From: UBA5359 sp028699365 [NCBI: bacterium]
Lineage (GTDB): Bacteria; UBP13; UBA5359
Length of the DNA stretch: 15,062 nt
Direction of reading: 5' to 3'
Assembly: GCA_028699365.1 (NCBI GenBank)
Contig: JAQVUQ010000015.1
Span: 1-15,062 of the forward strand
This document shows positions 1-6,045 of the stretch, one piece after another; the stretch's first letter is position 1; the number at the start of each line of letters is the position of its first letter. The notes below the pieces were generated by a model. It did not search any database. It had not been told where the DNA came from and worked only from the letters and a program-made list of their open reading frames with translations. The translations under genes and the position numbers were made by a program.

Positions 1-201
1 CTTCGTCACGGCGACAAGGACAGGCTGGAGAACGAAGACATCTCCTTTCACCGAAACGTCCGCCGGGGGTTCCTGCGGTTGGCGGCGGAGGATGCCGGCA
101 GATACCGGGTAATCGATGCCTCTCGTCCGGTTGAGGATGTTTTTACATCGCTTTTCACGGCGGTAATGGATTATCTAAGGCACAGCGGGTGGCAGGCATG
201 A
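1..201 (+). CDS. tmk: Thymidylate kinase, C-terminal part (5' end outside window)
   Basis: Frame 1 is open from the first base to the TGA at 199-201 and gives 66 residues. They include a DRLENEDISFH stretch, which matches the lid/post-lid region of bacterial dTMP kinases (D-R-x-E-x-x-x-x-x-F-H), followed by a helical tail with VIDAS. dTMP kinase phosphorylates dTMP to dTDP in the cytosol for DNA synthesis. The P-loop is upstream of the window and cannot be checked. The stop overlaps the ATG of the following holB gene (ATGA), as expected for the tmk/holB neighbourhood of Firmicutes. The identification rests on a short fragment plus synteny. Confidence 0.8.
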   Translation, partial: LRHGDKDRLENEDISFHRNVRRGFLRLAAEDAGRYRVIDASRPVEDVFTSLFTAVMDYLRHSGWQA

Positions 202-1133
202 CGTTCTCAGGTATAATAGGGCATGTATCCGCCAAGGAAGCGCTTCGTGGTGCCGTCAGGCGTGACCGTGTCAGCAACGCTTACATATTCTGCGGCCCGG
301 CAGGCATCGGCAGGACCTCTCTGGCCCTGGCATATGCCGCATACTTGAACTGCAGCGGGCGGAAGGCAGACGATGGCGACGCCTGCGGGTTATGTTCCTC
401 CTGCTTGAAGATCGCTTCTAACGGACATCCTGATGTGCATGTGTTGAAGCCGGAGCGTGCGGTTATCCGCATAGACGATGTCAGGGAGATGATCAAGGAG
501 TGCATCTATCCGCCGTTTGAGGGCAAATGGAAGGTATGCGTGATAGACGATGCTGATTGTCTCGGCGAGGGAGCGGCCAACGCTCTGTTGAAAACGCTGG
601 AGGAGGCTCCCGGCAGAGCGGTATTCATTCTTGTTGCCAGGAGCGGTGCAAGTCTCTTACCGACCATTGTTTCCCGCTGTCAGATATTGGAACTGGCTCA
701 GCCGTCCGGAGACGAGCTTTCTGCCGGCCTGCGAGGTCTTACACAGGCAAGCGACGATGAGATCGAAGCAGCCTGTCATCTGTCGGGCGGGTTGACGGCG
801 AAGGCTGTAAAGATCCTGAGCGGAGAGGAGTCTCCTGCCGGGGAGGAACTATTGGAAGAGGTAATGGGCCACATTCTCTCAGGGAATCCGCTGCGGGCTC
901 TGCGCGCGGCTGAGTGTATGCAGATAACGGCCACCGGATACGGTGACAAGACGGAAGGAGTAATCGTAGTTCTGGACGAAGTCTGTCGCAGAACGGTGCG
1001 GAATGCAGTCGAGGGCGAGGGTGGCCCGGCGGCATCCGCTACGGTACTGCTGGCTGAGGAGGCCAAGGCCGCTCTTCGACTCAACGCCAATCCGCAGTTG
1101 ACCTTGGAGAGTTTTATTATACAATTGATGTAG
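198..1133 (+). CDS. holB: DNA polymerase III delta' subunit (clamp-loader AAA+ protein)
   Basis: A protein of 311 residues when read from the ATG at 198, which overlaps the tmk stop and gives the usual MTFSGIIGH beginning. A GTG at 189 would add three residues. Delta' is a rigid subunit of the clamp loader, which places the beta sliding clamp on DNA. Visible landmarks are a Walker A-like loop GPAGIGRTS at residues 33-41, a zinc-knuckle cysteine set at C52, C63, C66 and C69, a Walker B-like VIDDAD at 115-120, LLKTLEEAP at 130-138, and the SRC arginine-finger motif at 159-161. The Walker A lysine is replaced by Arg39. This fits the reduced or absent ATPase role of delta' compared with DnaX. The gene lies between tmk and ricT as in Bacillus. 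DnaX is less likely because the protein is short and has the SRC motif and a weak P-loop. Confidence 0.93.
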   Translation: MTFSGIIGHVSAKEALRGAVRRDRVSNAYIFCGPAGIGRTSLALAYAAYLNCSGRKADDGDACGLCSSCLKIASNGHPDVHVLKPERAVIRIDDVREMIKECIYPPFEGKWKVCVIDDADCLGEGAANALLKTLEEAPGRAVFILVARSGASLLPTIVSRCQILELAQPSGDELSAGLRGLTQASDDEIEAACHLSGGLTAKAVKILSGEESPAGEELLEEVMGHILSGNPLRALRAAECMQITATGYGDKTEGVIVVLDEVCRRTVRNAVEGEGGPAASATVLLAEEAKAALRLNANPQLTLESFIIQLM

Positions 1134-1152
1134 ACTAGGGGGAAGGAAACAA

Positions 1153-1992
1153 ATGCACACAGTAGTGGGTGTCAGCTTCAAGGAAGCCGGCAAGATATAT
1201 TATTTTGATCCGCAGGAACTGGAACTGCATGAGGGAGATACCGTAATCGTAGAGACCGCTTCCGGTCTGGAAAGCGGGCATGTAGTCACCGGCGTCAAGC
1301 ATGTCTCTCCCGAAGAGGTTACCACACCGCTCAAGAGGGTGGTGCGTCGTGCCGACGAGCGGGACATAAAGCATCTGGAAGAGAACAGGCAGAAAGAGCG
1401 GCAGGCTTTGGATATTTGCCAGGCTAAAGTCGAAGAACTGGGACTGGCTATGAAACTGGTGGAAGCAGAGTATACATTCGACCGCAGCCGGGTGGTCTTC
1501 TACTTTACCGCAGACGGCCGGGTCGATTTTCGAGAGCTTGTACGTCGTCTGGCATCGACCTTGAAAACGAGAATCGAGATGCACCAGATAGGCGTGCGCG
1601 ATGAAGCCAAGATGATAGGCGGGCTGGGCATGTGCGGGCGCTCTCTCTGTTGCGCCACCTTTCTGGAGGGCTTCCAGCCGGTCTCGATCAAAATGGCCAA
1701 GGAGCAGAACCTTCCGTTGAATCCTACCAAGATATCCGGTATGTGCGGGCGCCTGATGTGCTGCCTGAATTACGAAAACGACTATTATAAAGAGGTCAAG
1801 TCGCGCCTGCCCAAAGTCGGCACTCAGGTCGAAACGGAGCACGGCGCGGGAACCATCGTAGAAGTCAACGTTCCTAAGGAGAGCGTAGTTGTCAGGCTTT
1901 TTGAGGCAGGACATGTTGAGGTGCCTGCCGACAGTGTCAAATGCGGCCAATGCAACGGGCAGTGTAAAAAAGGTAAACCTGTCAAAAACTGA
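1153..1992 (+). CDS. ricT: RicT/YaaT (PSP1 domain), RNase Y specificity factor
   Basis: 279 residues, starting at an ATG preceded by a GGGGGAAGGA ribosome binding site. The PSP1 C-terminal homology region spans roughly residues 60-150. It is followed by two family-defining cysteine blocks, CGRSLCC (161-167) and CGRLMCC (198-204). In Bacillus subtilis RicT joins RicA and RicF in an Fe-S-containing complex that directs RNase Y cleavage of operon mRNAs and affects sporulation, competence and biofilm formation. The conserved cysteines are the presumed cluster ligands. A third cysteine group, C264, C267 and C271, lies in the lysine-rich tail. The position straight after holB is the conserved Firmicutes arrangement. 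The gene is probably co-transcribed with tmk-holB and ends before the hairpin at 2046-2075. Confidence 0.95.
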   Translation: MHTVVGVSFKEAGKIYYFDPQELELHEGDTVIVETASGLESGHVVTGVKHVSPEEVTTPLKRVVRRADERDIKHLEENRQKERQALDICQAKVEELGLAMKLVEAEYTFDRSRVVFYFTADGRVDFRELVRRLASTLKTRIEMHQIGVRDEAKMIGGLGMCGRSLCCATFLEGFQPVSIKMAKEQNLPLNPTKISGMCGRLMCCLNYENDYYKEVKSRLPKVGTQVETEHGAGTIVEVNVPKESVVVRLFEAGHVEVPADSVKCGQCNGQCKKGKPVKN

Positions 1993-2045
1993 AGACGGTT
2001 CGATTTTCAGTCAGGGAGGATATTGCCTTCTCATGTGAATATGCC

Positions 2046-2075
2046 GGGGCCGGGCGAAGAATACCGCCCGGCCCC
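2046..2075. terminator. GC-rich hairpin between convergent genes, likely bidirectional terminator
   Basis: A perfect 11-bp stem (GGGGCCGGGCG at 2046-2056 with CGCCCGGCCCC at 2065-2075) and an 8-nt loop lie between ricT (+) and the DUF378 gene (-). Neither side has a long T run, so it may be an imperfect intrinsic terminator or an mRNA 3'-end stabiliser serving both genes. Confidence 0.65.
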
Positions 2076-2102
2076 TCTGCTGTCTTCATCAGCTTCTGCG
2101 GC

Positions 2103-2327
2103 TCAGGTTCTTGCCATGCGTGATTCTTCACGCAGCGCCGGCGATATAACGGCTATGTATATGGCTGACAGCCCTACAAGCACGTAGATTATTCTGGACA
2201 AAGCCGTCATGTCGCCGAAAATGGCGGCTACCAGATTGAACCCGAATGCCCCGATAAGACCCCAGTTCAGACCACCGATGATAAGCAGCACCAGAGCCGT
2301 CCAATCGAGAGTGCTCAACCCTCTCAT
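2103..2327 (-). CDS. DUF378 family small membrane protein
   Basis: 74 residues from the ATG at 2327. This start is fixed by a GGAGGTG ribosome binding site at 2334-2340, six bases upstream. The frame runs further upstream, but without such a signal. The protein has the DUF378 pattern STLDW (5-9) followed by IIGGLNWGLIGAFGFNLV (16-33) and a second hydrophobic segment at about 44-62, so two membrane spans and a short charged C-terminus are expected. The family is common in Firmicutes (YuzA-like) and has no established function. It faces ricT across a shared hairpin and looks monocistronic. Between its start and the tRNA terminator (2341-2525) there is AT-rich DNA with no gene. A poor candidate -35/-10 pair was not firm enough to call. 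Confidence 0.85.
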   Translation of the reverse strand: MRGLSTLDWTALVLLIIGGLNWGLIGAFGFNLVAAIFGDMTALSRIIYVLVGLSAIYIAVISPALREESRMART

Positions 2328-2525
2328 GATATCCACCTCCTTGATAGTTTTTACCGGCGATGGTCTGCCTTGCGGGCGAGACATCGTCGCTATCTGTCAA
2401 TCCAGTGCCATCATATATATACCCATTTATTGCAGTAGATTACAAATATTGGAAACTCATATAAAAAATCTGTCGGATATTTACTGTTGTTATATTGTAC
2501 AGCTCGCCTGCAGTAACCAAACAAA

Positions 2526-2551
2526 AAGCGGCCATCTTTCGAAAGCCGCTT
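2526..2551 (-). terminator. Rho-independent terminator of tRNA-Leu
   Basis: On the minus strand a 7-bp stem (AAGCGGC / GCCGCTT) with a 12-nt loop is followed by TTTGTTTGG. It begins about 17 bases after the encoded CCA end of the tRNA, the expected place for a tRNA terminator. Confidence 0.8.
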
Positions 2552-2568
2552 GAATACTGGTGTTTTTC

Positions 2569-2655
2569 TGGTGCCGAAGCGGGGACTCGAACCCCGACGA
2601 GCGCATGCTCACTAGACCCTGAACCTAGCGCGTCTACCAATTCCGCCACTTCGGC
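2569..2655 (-). tRNA. tRNA-Leu (anticodon CAG)
   Basis: Read on the minus strand, this is an 87-nt class II tRNA. The acceptor stem GCCGAAG (2655-2649) pairs with CTTCGGC (2579-2573), followed by discriminator A and an encoded CCA (2571-2569). The D arm carries GGTAGACGC. The anticodon stem CTAGG/TCTAG holds the 7-nt loop TTCAGGG with anticodon CAG at its centre. A long variable arm (TGAGC...GCTCG) and the T arm GGGGTTCGAGTCCCC complete the cloverleaf. The long variable arm and CAG anticodon identify leucine. A peptide reading MAELVDALGS on this strand is the usual spurious translation of a tRNA-Leu. Confidence 0.97.
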
Positions 2656-2730
2656 ACGCTCGGCACTCCCGGATCGGCTCGTCTCAGGGATACGAGCTTC
2701 AACTCCTGCAGAAGCCTGATTGCAAAAGAT

Positions 2731-2759
2731 ATGATATCAAAAAACAGATAAGATGTAAA
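2731..2759 (-). promoter_or_regulatory. Sigma-A promoter of tRNA-Leu
   Basis: On the minus strand, TTTACA (2759-2754) and TATCAT (2736-2731) are separated by exactly 17 bases. Each hexamer has one mismatch to consensus. The predicted start near 2724 gives a leader of about 70 bases before the mature tRNA end. Confidence 0.75.
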
Positions 2760-2798
2760 CCTGCAAATGCTTGATTATTACCTTCGGCCTGGGTTAAG

Positions 2799-3740
2799 AT
2801 GGTTAACATGATACTTATTATTAATCCCAATATAAATATCGACAGAACCTATACCATTCCCGGGTTCAGAGCGGGTGCGGTCTTCCGCCCCGAAACCGTG
2901 CAATCTTATGCCAACGGCAAAGGTGTGAATGTGGCCAGAATTATGCTGTTGCTGGGTGCGGACCCGCTGGTCGTCGGGTTCACCGGTGGAAGCAACGGTC
3001 GCTTTATAAGGGAATCATTGATTGCCCAGGGCATACCGGCCGAACTGACGGAGGTGGAGGGCGAATCACGCATCAACAGTGTTATCGTTGATGCCCGGAG
3101 CGCAAAGGACACCGTCATCAACGAGCCTGGCCCGGAGTTGGCGGAGGACAGCGCCGATCTGCTTCTGCAGAGTATAGAAGAAAGGATCGCGGCAGCCGAT
3201 CTCGTTATCGCCGCAGGCAGTCTGCCTCGCGGTTTGAGTCCGCGTCTCTACGTTGAGAGCATACGCATGGCCCAAAAGCATAACAAGCGCTTCATACTGG
3301 ATGCCTCCGGCGAAAACCTGAGGCTCGGGCTGGAAGCCGGCCCATATATGGTCAAGCCTAACGAGGATGAACTGACAGGTCTGCTGGGAGCTTTGTCTCA
3401 CGATCCGGCCGGGATGGCCGAAGCTGTCAGAAGCAGAATCACCGGTAGTACCAGGGCTTTTCTGGTAACACTCGGAGAGCGTGGCGCCCTTCTGATAACG
3501 GAACAAGAGACGGTTTTCTACCGCCAGCCGGATCTGCCGTCCTGCTCATGCACCGGTTGCGGTGATGCCTGCCTCGGGGGTGTGGGAACTTTGCTGTCAA
3601 TAGGTGAAGATCTTCGGACCGCCTGTCGCCTGGGGATAGCCGCTGCCGCCGCCAATACTCTGATGCCCGGGCCGGGACTTTGTCGTCTGTCCGATATACG
3701 GCATATAGAAGGGATGATAACGGAGGAGATAGTATCTTGA
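2799..3740 (+). CDS. PfkB-family sugar-phosphate kinase (1-phosphofructokinase / tagatose-6-phosphate kinase type)
   Basis: 313 residues as read from ATG 2799. The ATG at 2808 gives MILIINPN, the more usual family N-terminus, and is probably the true start. Neither has a clear ribosome binding site. Landmarks are NGKGVNVAR (39-47, PfkB signature 1), NEPGPE (108-113), AGSLPRG (139-145), KPNEDE (186-191) and the anion-hole/catalytic GCGD (253-256, Asp256 as predicted base). NGKGxNVAR and GSLPxG are typical of FruK/LacC enzymes, which phosphorylate fructose-1-phosphate or tagatose-6-phosphate with ATP in the cytosol. No PTS gene or regulator lies beside it, so the substrate is not certain. The second signature is unusual: Cys replaces the common Ala in GAGD, and Cys249, Cys251, Cys254 and Cys258 cluster around it. 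The 3' end overlaps the methyltransferase start. Confidence 0.87.
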   Translation: MVNMILIINPNINIDRTYTIPGFRAGAVFRPETVQSYANGKGVNVARIMLLLGADPLVVGFTGGSNGRFIRESLIAQGIPAELTEVEGESRINSVIVDARSAKDTVINEPGPELAEDSADLLLQSIEERIAAADLVIAAGSLPRGLSPRLYVESIRMAQKHNKRFILDASGENLRLGLEAGPYMVKPNEDELTGLLGALSHDPAGMAEAVRSRITGSTRAFLVTLGERGALLITEQETVFYRQPDLPSCSCTGCGDACLGGVGTLLSIGEDLRTACRLGIAAAAANTLMPGPGLCRLSDIRHIEGMITEEIVS

Positions 3741-4492
3741 ACGACGGCATATACAGGGATCTGGCCGATATATACGATCATCTCATGGGTGATGTACCAT
3801 ATGCCCGGTGGATCGAGTATGTTGAGAAAACCTTCAGGCGTTTCAAAGTAAATCCGTCTCTGATTCTGGATCTGGCCTGCGGCACCGGCACGGTGTCACT
3901 GACACTGGCCGGGAGAGGCTACAGGGTCATCGGTGTAGACCGTGCTCGGAAGATGATAGAGAGGGCTGAGGCTAAACGGAAAGCCGATGCCAATCCGTGT
4001 TTTATCTGCCAGGATCTTTGCAGTATGAATCTGGAGGGGGTTAGTGCCGATGCTGCCGTCTGCCTGTTCGATTCACTGAATTACATCACCGATTACGACG
4101 ATTTGTGCCGGGCCTTTGTGTGTGCAGCCGGACACCTGAAACCGGGAGCTCTGTTTGTTATCGATGTCAACACCGAACTGGCCCTGGCTGAAGAACTCTT
4201 TACCCAGGACAATCTATCGGAGAAAAACGCTAATCTGTACTATGTATGGAAAAGCAGATATGATGCTGAAAAACGATTGTGTCGTGTCAAGATGCTCTTT
4301 CTTACACGACAGCCGGATGGTAATTACCGGACGCTGGAGGAGGAGCATTGGCAGCGGGCCTATCGGCCGGAAGAACTGATCGCGGGATTGGAGAGCGCCG
4401 GCTTTCTGGTTGAGGGGCTTTTCGATGAAGCTACTTTCAGGCATGCGGGAGACGGCACTGAGCGCATGTACGTAATTGCCAGACGGATTTGA
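3737..4492 (+). CDS. Class I SAM-dependent methyltransferase
   Basis: 251 residues beginning at TTG 3737. This start is supported by GGAGGAG at 3722-3728 with eight-base spacing and by a TTGA overlap with the kinase stop. An in-frame ATG at 3680 lies inside the kinase gene and should not be used. The N-terminus MNDGIYRDLADIYDHLM is typical of the family. Motif I is DLACGTG (45-51), with the acidic residue that would hold the SAM ribose at Asp68 (VIGVD), and a post-motif region with CLFDSLNYI. The fold is the Rossmann-like methyltransferase fold. The acceptor substrate cannot be read from the sequence. Translational coupling with the PfkB kinase suggests co-expression, but no shared pathway is evident. 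Confidence 0.88.
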   Translation: MNDGIYRDLADIYDHLMGDVPYARWIEYVEKTFRRFKVNPSLILDLACGTGTVSLTLAGRGYRVIGVDRARKMIERAEAKRKADANPCFICQDLCSMNLEGVSADAAVCLFDSLNYITDYDDLCRAFVCAAGHLKPGALFVIDVNTELALAEELFTQDNLSEKNANLYYVWKSRYDAEKRLCRVKMLFLTRQPDGNYRTLEEEHWQRAYRPEELIAGLESAGFLVEGLFDEATFRHAGDGTERMYVIARRI

Positions 4493-4524
4493 ACGGATCG
4501 GAAATCCGTTATATATGCTATTAT
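4492..4524 (+). promoter_or_regulatory. Candidate extended -10 promoter with upstream palindrome for the DUF948 operon
   Basis: TGCTATTAT (4516-4524) is an extended -10 element (TGn plus TATTAT). No -35 hexamer sits 17 bases upstream. Instead a perfect 7-bp inverted repeat (AACGGAT at 4492-4498, ATCCGTT at 4504-4510, 5-base spacer) covers that region and overlaps the last base of the methyltransferase stop. It could be an activator/repressor site or a weak terminator. The predicted transcript would carry the AGGAGGT site just before ATG 4552. Confidence 0.4.
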
Positions 4525-4551
4525 AGTGATATGAGATTCAGGAGGTAAAAT

Positions 4552-4926
4552 ATGGCTGTTGAAACTAGTTTGACCGTAATAGCCGTTTGCATGATCGTTT
4601 TGGTGGCGGCTCTATTGGCGGTAGCCGTAGCGGCACTGATTCTGGTCGTGAAACTGATCGGAGTTATCAGCAAGGTGGGCAATGCGGTGCAGGAAATCAG
4701 GCAGCAGGTCCAGCCGCTGATTTCTCAGGCAGAGACGACAGGCAGGGAAGTGAGCGAAACGGTTCTGTCCGTTACCAGGAAGGTCATGAGGGTGGTCGGC
4801 AGTATCGCCCAGGCGGTGGAGTATCTCACGGAAAACCCGTTTAAAACCGTTGCGCAGATCATTGCCAGGTTTCGCAGACAGAATACCCCCAACGGGAGCT
4901 CGGATCGCAGTGAACGGAGAGGATAG
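4552..4926 (+). CDS. DUF948 (YtxG-like) membrane protein
   Basis: 124 residues starting at an ATG preceded by AGGAGGT at ideal spacing. A single N-terminal membrane span covers about residues 7-35. It is followed by an amphipathic, coiled-coil-prone region (VQEIRQQVQPLISQAETTG and onward) and a basic tail with ENPFKTVAQIIARF. This is the DUF948 layout, in which a short membrane anchor carries a methyl-accepting-like helix. The Bacillus relative YtxG is a general-stress-associated protein of unknown mechanism. It is the first gene of a three-gene set of small membrane proteins and overlaps the next gene by 17 bases. Confidence 0.85.
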   Translation: MAVETSLTVIAVCMIVLVAALLAVAVAALILVVKLIGVISKVGNAVQEIRQQVQPLISQAETTGREVSETVLSVTRKVMRVVGSIAQAVEYLTENPFKTVAQIIARFRRQNTPNGSSDRSERRG

Positions 4927-5206
4927 GGAACTGCTGGAGCGGTTTCACCGGGATGCCGAAGACTTCAGACGTTATATGGCGCAGAGCGGTATACGGCAGT
5001 ATATGGAGTTATTGCGCCATCCCGGCAGATTGTTTCTGGTGAATCTGCTGAGCGGGATCGCAACAGGCTTAGGCATACTTATCGGCGGTACCGTCCTCGT
5101 CGCTCTTATCATCTGGATACTGTCGCAGTTTGTGACTCTGCCACTGATAGGCGATTTTATTGCAGTGATAGTCAGAGAGGTGCAGCGTCGTGTCGGATCG
5201 CCGTAG
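4910..5206 (+). CDS. DUF5665-type small membrane protein
   Basis: 98 residues from GTG 4910, which gives MNGEDRELLERFHRDAED. The frame is open back to 4850, but that part lies within the DUF948 gene and has no ribosome binding site. GGGAG at 4894-4898 is an acceptable though distant site for the GTG. An acidic amphipathic helix is followed by IRQYMELLRHPGRLFLVN (about 28-45), a glycine-rich membrane span SGIATGLGILIGGTVLVALIIW, and LPLIGDFIAVIVREVQ near the end. This order (EY-x-ELL-x-P, one or two glycine-zipper spans, LPxIGDFIA) is what I recall of DUF5665 in Firmicutes. The function is unknown. It overlaps both neighbours, which indicates translational coupling. Confidence 0.78.
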   Translation: MNGEDRELLERFHRDAEDFRRYMAQSGIRQYMELLRHPGRLFLVNLLSGIATGLGILIGGTVLVALIIWILSQFVTLPLIGDFIAVIVREVQRRVGSP

Positions 5207-5399
5207 CGGGCTGCGTCGCAGGATTCATTACCTGGCCATGGCTTACCGTCAGCGCATGGAAATAAACGCCGGCCGGCCGGTAGGAGCTGTGCTGGCCGGT
5301 AGTTTTATAGCAGGACTGGGGCGCGGTCTTGGATTGGTGCTCGGCGCCACCCTGGCGGCAGTGCTCTTGGCTTATATCCTCGGCCATCTGACTAACTAG
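5190..5399 (+). CDS. Small glycine-zipper membrane protein, possible divergent DUF5665 relative
   Basis: 69 residues from GTG 5190, with a GAGAGGTG ribosome binding site about eight bases upstream inside the preceding gene. A basic, amphipathic N-terminus (RRIHYLAMAYRQRM) is followed by a hydrophobic segment at about 31-64 with repeated small residues (AGLGRGLGLVLGATLAAVLL). That segment resembles the membrane part of the preceding protein (GIATGLGILIGGTVLVALI), so the two may be diverged paralogues. I do not recognise a named family with confidence. The gene is the third of the DUF948-DUF5665 set. Its stop codon overlaps that of clpP in the palindrome CTAACTAG (5392-5399). Confidence 0.68.
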   Translation: MSDRRSGLRRRIHYLAMAYRQRMEINAGRPVGAVLAGSFIAGLGRGLGLVLGATLAAVLLAYILGHLTN

Positions 5400-5928
5400 G
5401 ATATATGATCCTGTCTATCAGGCGATACTGCAGTGCCGCCTCGGGAGTCAAATAGTAGTCCTTCATGGTGTCTATGCTGACTTCCTCAATGTTCTTCCCC
5501 GTATGGCCTGAAACAATGCTGTTCAATTGATGCTTCAGCCTGACGATCTCCAGCGCCGATGTCTCTATCTCGCTGGCTGTGCCGAAGGCTTTGCCTGAAG
5601 GCTGATGGATCAGCATACGTGAATTAGGCAACGCAAAACGCTTTCCGGGGGCGCCGCCTGTTAGAATTATAGCTCCCATGGAGCATGCCTGCCCCACGCA
5701 GACGGTGATGACATCCGGCTTGACCGTTTGCATGATATCGTATACAGCCAGTCCGGCCGTAACCAGCCCGCCGGGGGAATTAATATACAGAGTTATGTCC
5801 TCCGTCGGGTTTTCGCATTCCAGTTGAAGCAGCTTTTCGACGATCTCATAACTGCTGGAATCGTTGATTTCTCCCCTGAGAAGGACAATTCGTCTGCTGA
5901 GCAGATCTGAAGCTTTACCATCGCGCAA
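5392..5928 (-). CDS. clpP: ClpP-family serine protease, short N-terminus
   Basis: 178 residues from TTG 5928. This start has GGGAG at 5941-5937 with an eight-base spacer, about 44 bases from the predicted transcription start. The longer frame from TTG 5961 has no ribosome binding site and would begin only about 11 bases into the mRNA. ClpP forms the barrel-shaped proteolytic chamber fed by Clp ATPases. The catalytic triad is readable: Ser83 in GQACSMGA (79-86), His108 in LIHQP (106-110) and Asp157 in MKDYYLTPEAA. LYINSPGG (48-55) is the usual oxyanion/handle segment. Canonical ClpP has a longer N-terminal axial loop and the RGERAYDIYSRLLK motif. Here there is only DGKASDLLSRRIVLL, so this is probably a paralogue (ClpP2-like) rather than the housekeeping copy. 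No ClpX follows, because the gene converges with the small membrane-protein operon. Confidence 0.9.
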   Translation of the reverse strand: MRDGKASDLLSRRIVLLRGEINDSSSYEIVEKLLQLECENPTEDITLYINSPGGLVTAGLAVYDIMQTVKPDVITVCVGQACSMGAIILTGGAPGKRFALPNSRMLIHQPSGKAFGTASEIETSALEIVRLKHQLNSIVSGHTGKNIEEVSIDTMKDYYLTPEAALQYRLIDRIIYPS

Positions 5929-5978
5929 ATTCGTTACTCCCTTTCGTCTGTAAAAGTTCAACGTTAAAAGTTATACAC

Positions 5979-6007
5979 ATTATAACAATGTGTCTTCACG
6001 GCGTCAA
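5979..6007 (-). promoter_or_regulatory. Near-consensus sigma-A promoter of clpP
   Basis: On the minus strand TTGACG (6007-6002) and a perfect TATAAT (5984-5979) have a 17-base spacer. The transcription start is predicted near 5972. No CtsR-type GGTCAAA direct repeat or CIRCE element is visible around it. Confidence 0.85.
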
Positions 6008-6019
6008 TTGAATGTATAT

Positions 6020-6045
6020 GTTTAGCTTCAAATTCGCCGGGGTAT
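6020..6045 (+). promoter_or_regulatory. Candidate sigma-B / sigma-F type promoter of the ATP-grasp-KGG operon
   Basis: GTTTAG (6020-6025), a 14-base spacer and GGGTAT (6040-6045) match the sigma-B pattern GTTTAA-N12-14-GGGTAT with one mismatch. Read as sigma-F (GYWTA-N15-GGnnAnAhTR), the same stretch also fits with one mismatch. The predicted start is near 6053, about 43 bases before the ATP-grasp ATG. gsiB, the Bacillus relative of the downstream genes, is a classical sigma-B gene, which supports the assignment. Which sigma factor is used depends on whether this organism has SigB. Confidence 0.55.

Noticed and set aside
2013-2045. AGGGAGGA followed by TTG 2023 or ATG 2041 as a small gene after ricT
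   Set aside because: The TTG is too close and the ATG too far from the site, and the reading frame runs through the terminator hairpin with no recognisable product.
2440-2649. Minus-strand ORF reading MAELVDALGSGSSEHALVGVRVPASAP
   Set aside because: It is the translation of the tRNA-Leu gene and its flank, a familiar false protein.
3680-3736. Longer N-terminus for the methyltransferase from ATG 3680
   Set aside because: It lies wholly inside the kinase gene, has no ribosome binding site and is not family-like. TTG 3737 has GGAGGAG and the typical N-terminus.
5929-5961. Longer ClpP N-terminus from TTG 5961
   Set aside because: No ribosome binding site, and only about 11 bases from the predicted transcription start. 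The GGGAG site lies inside this stretch and serves TTG 5928.
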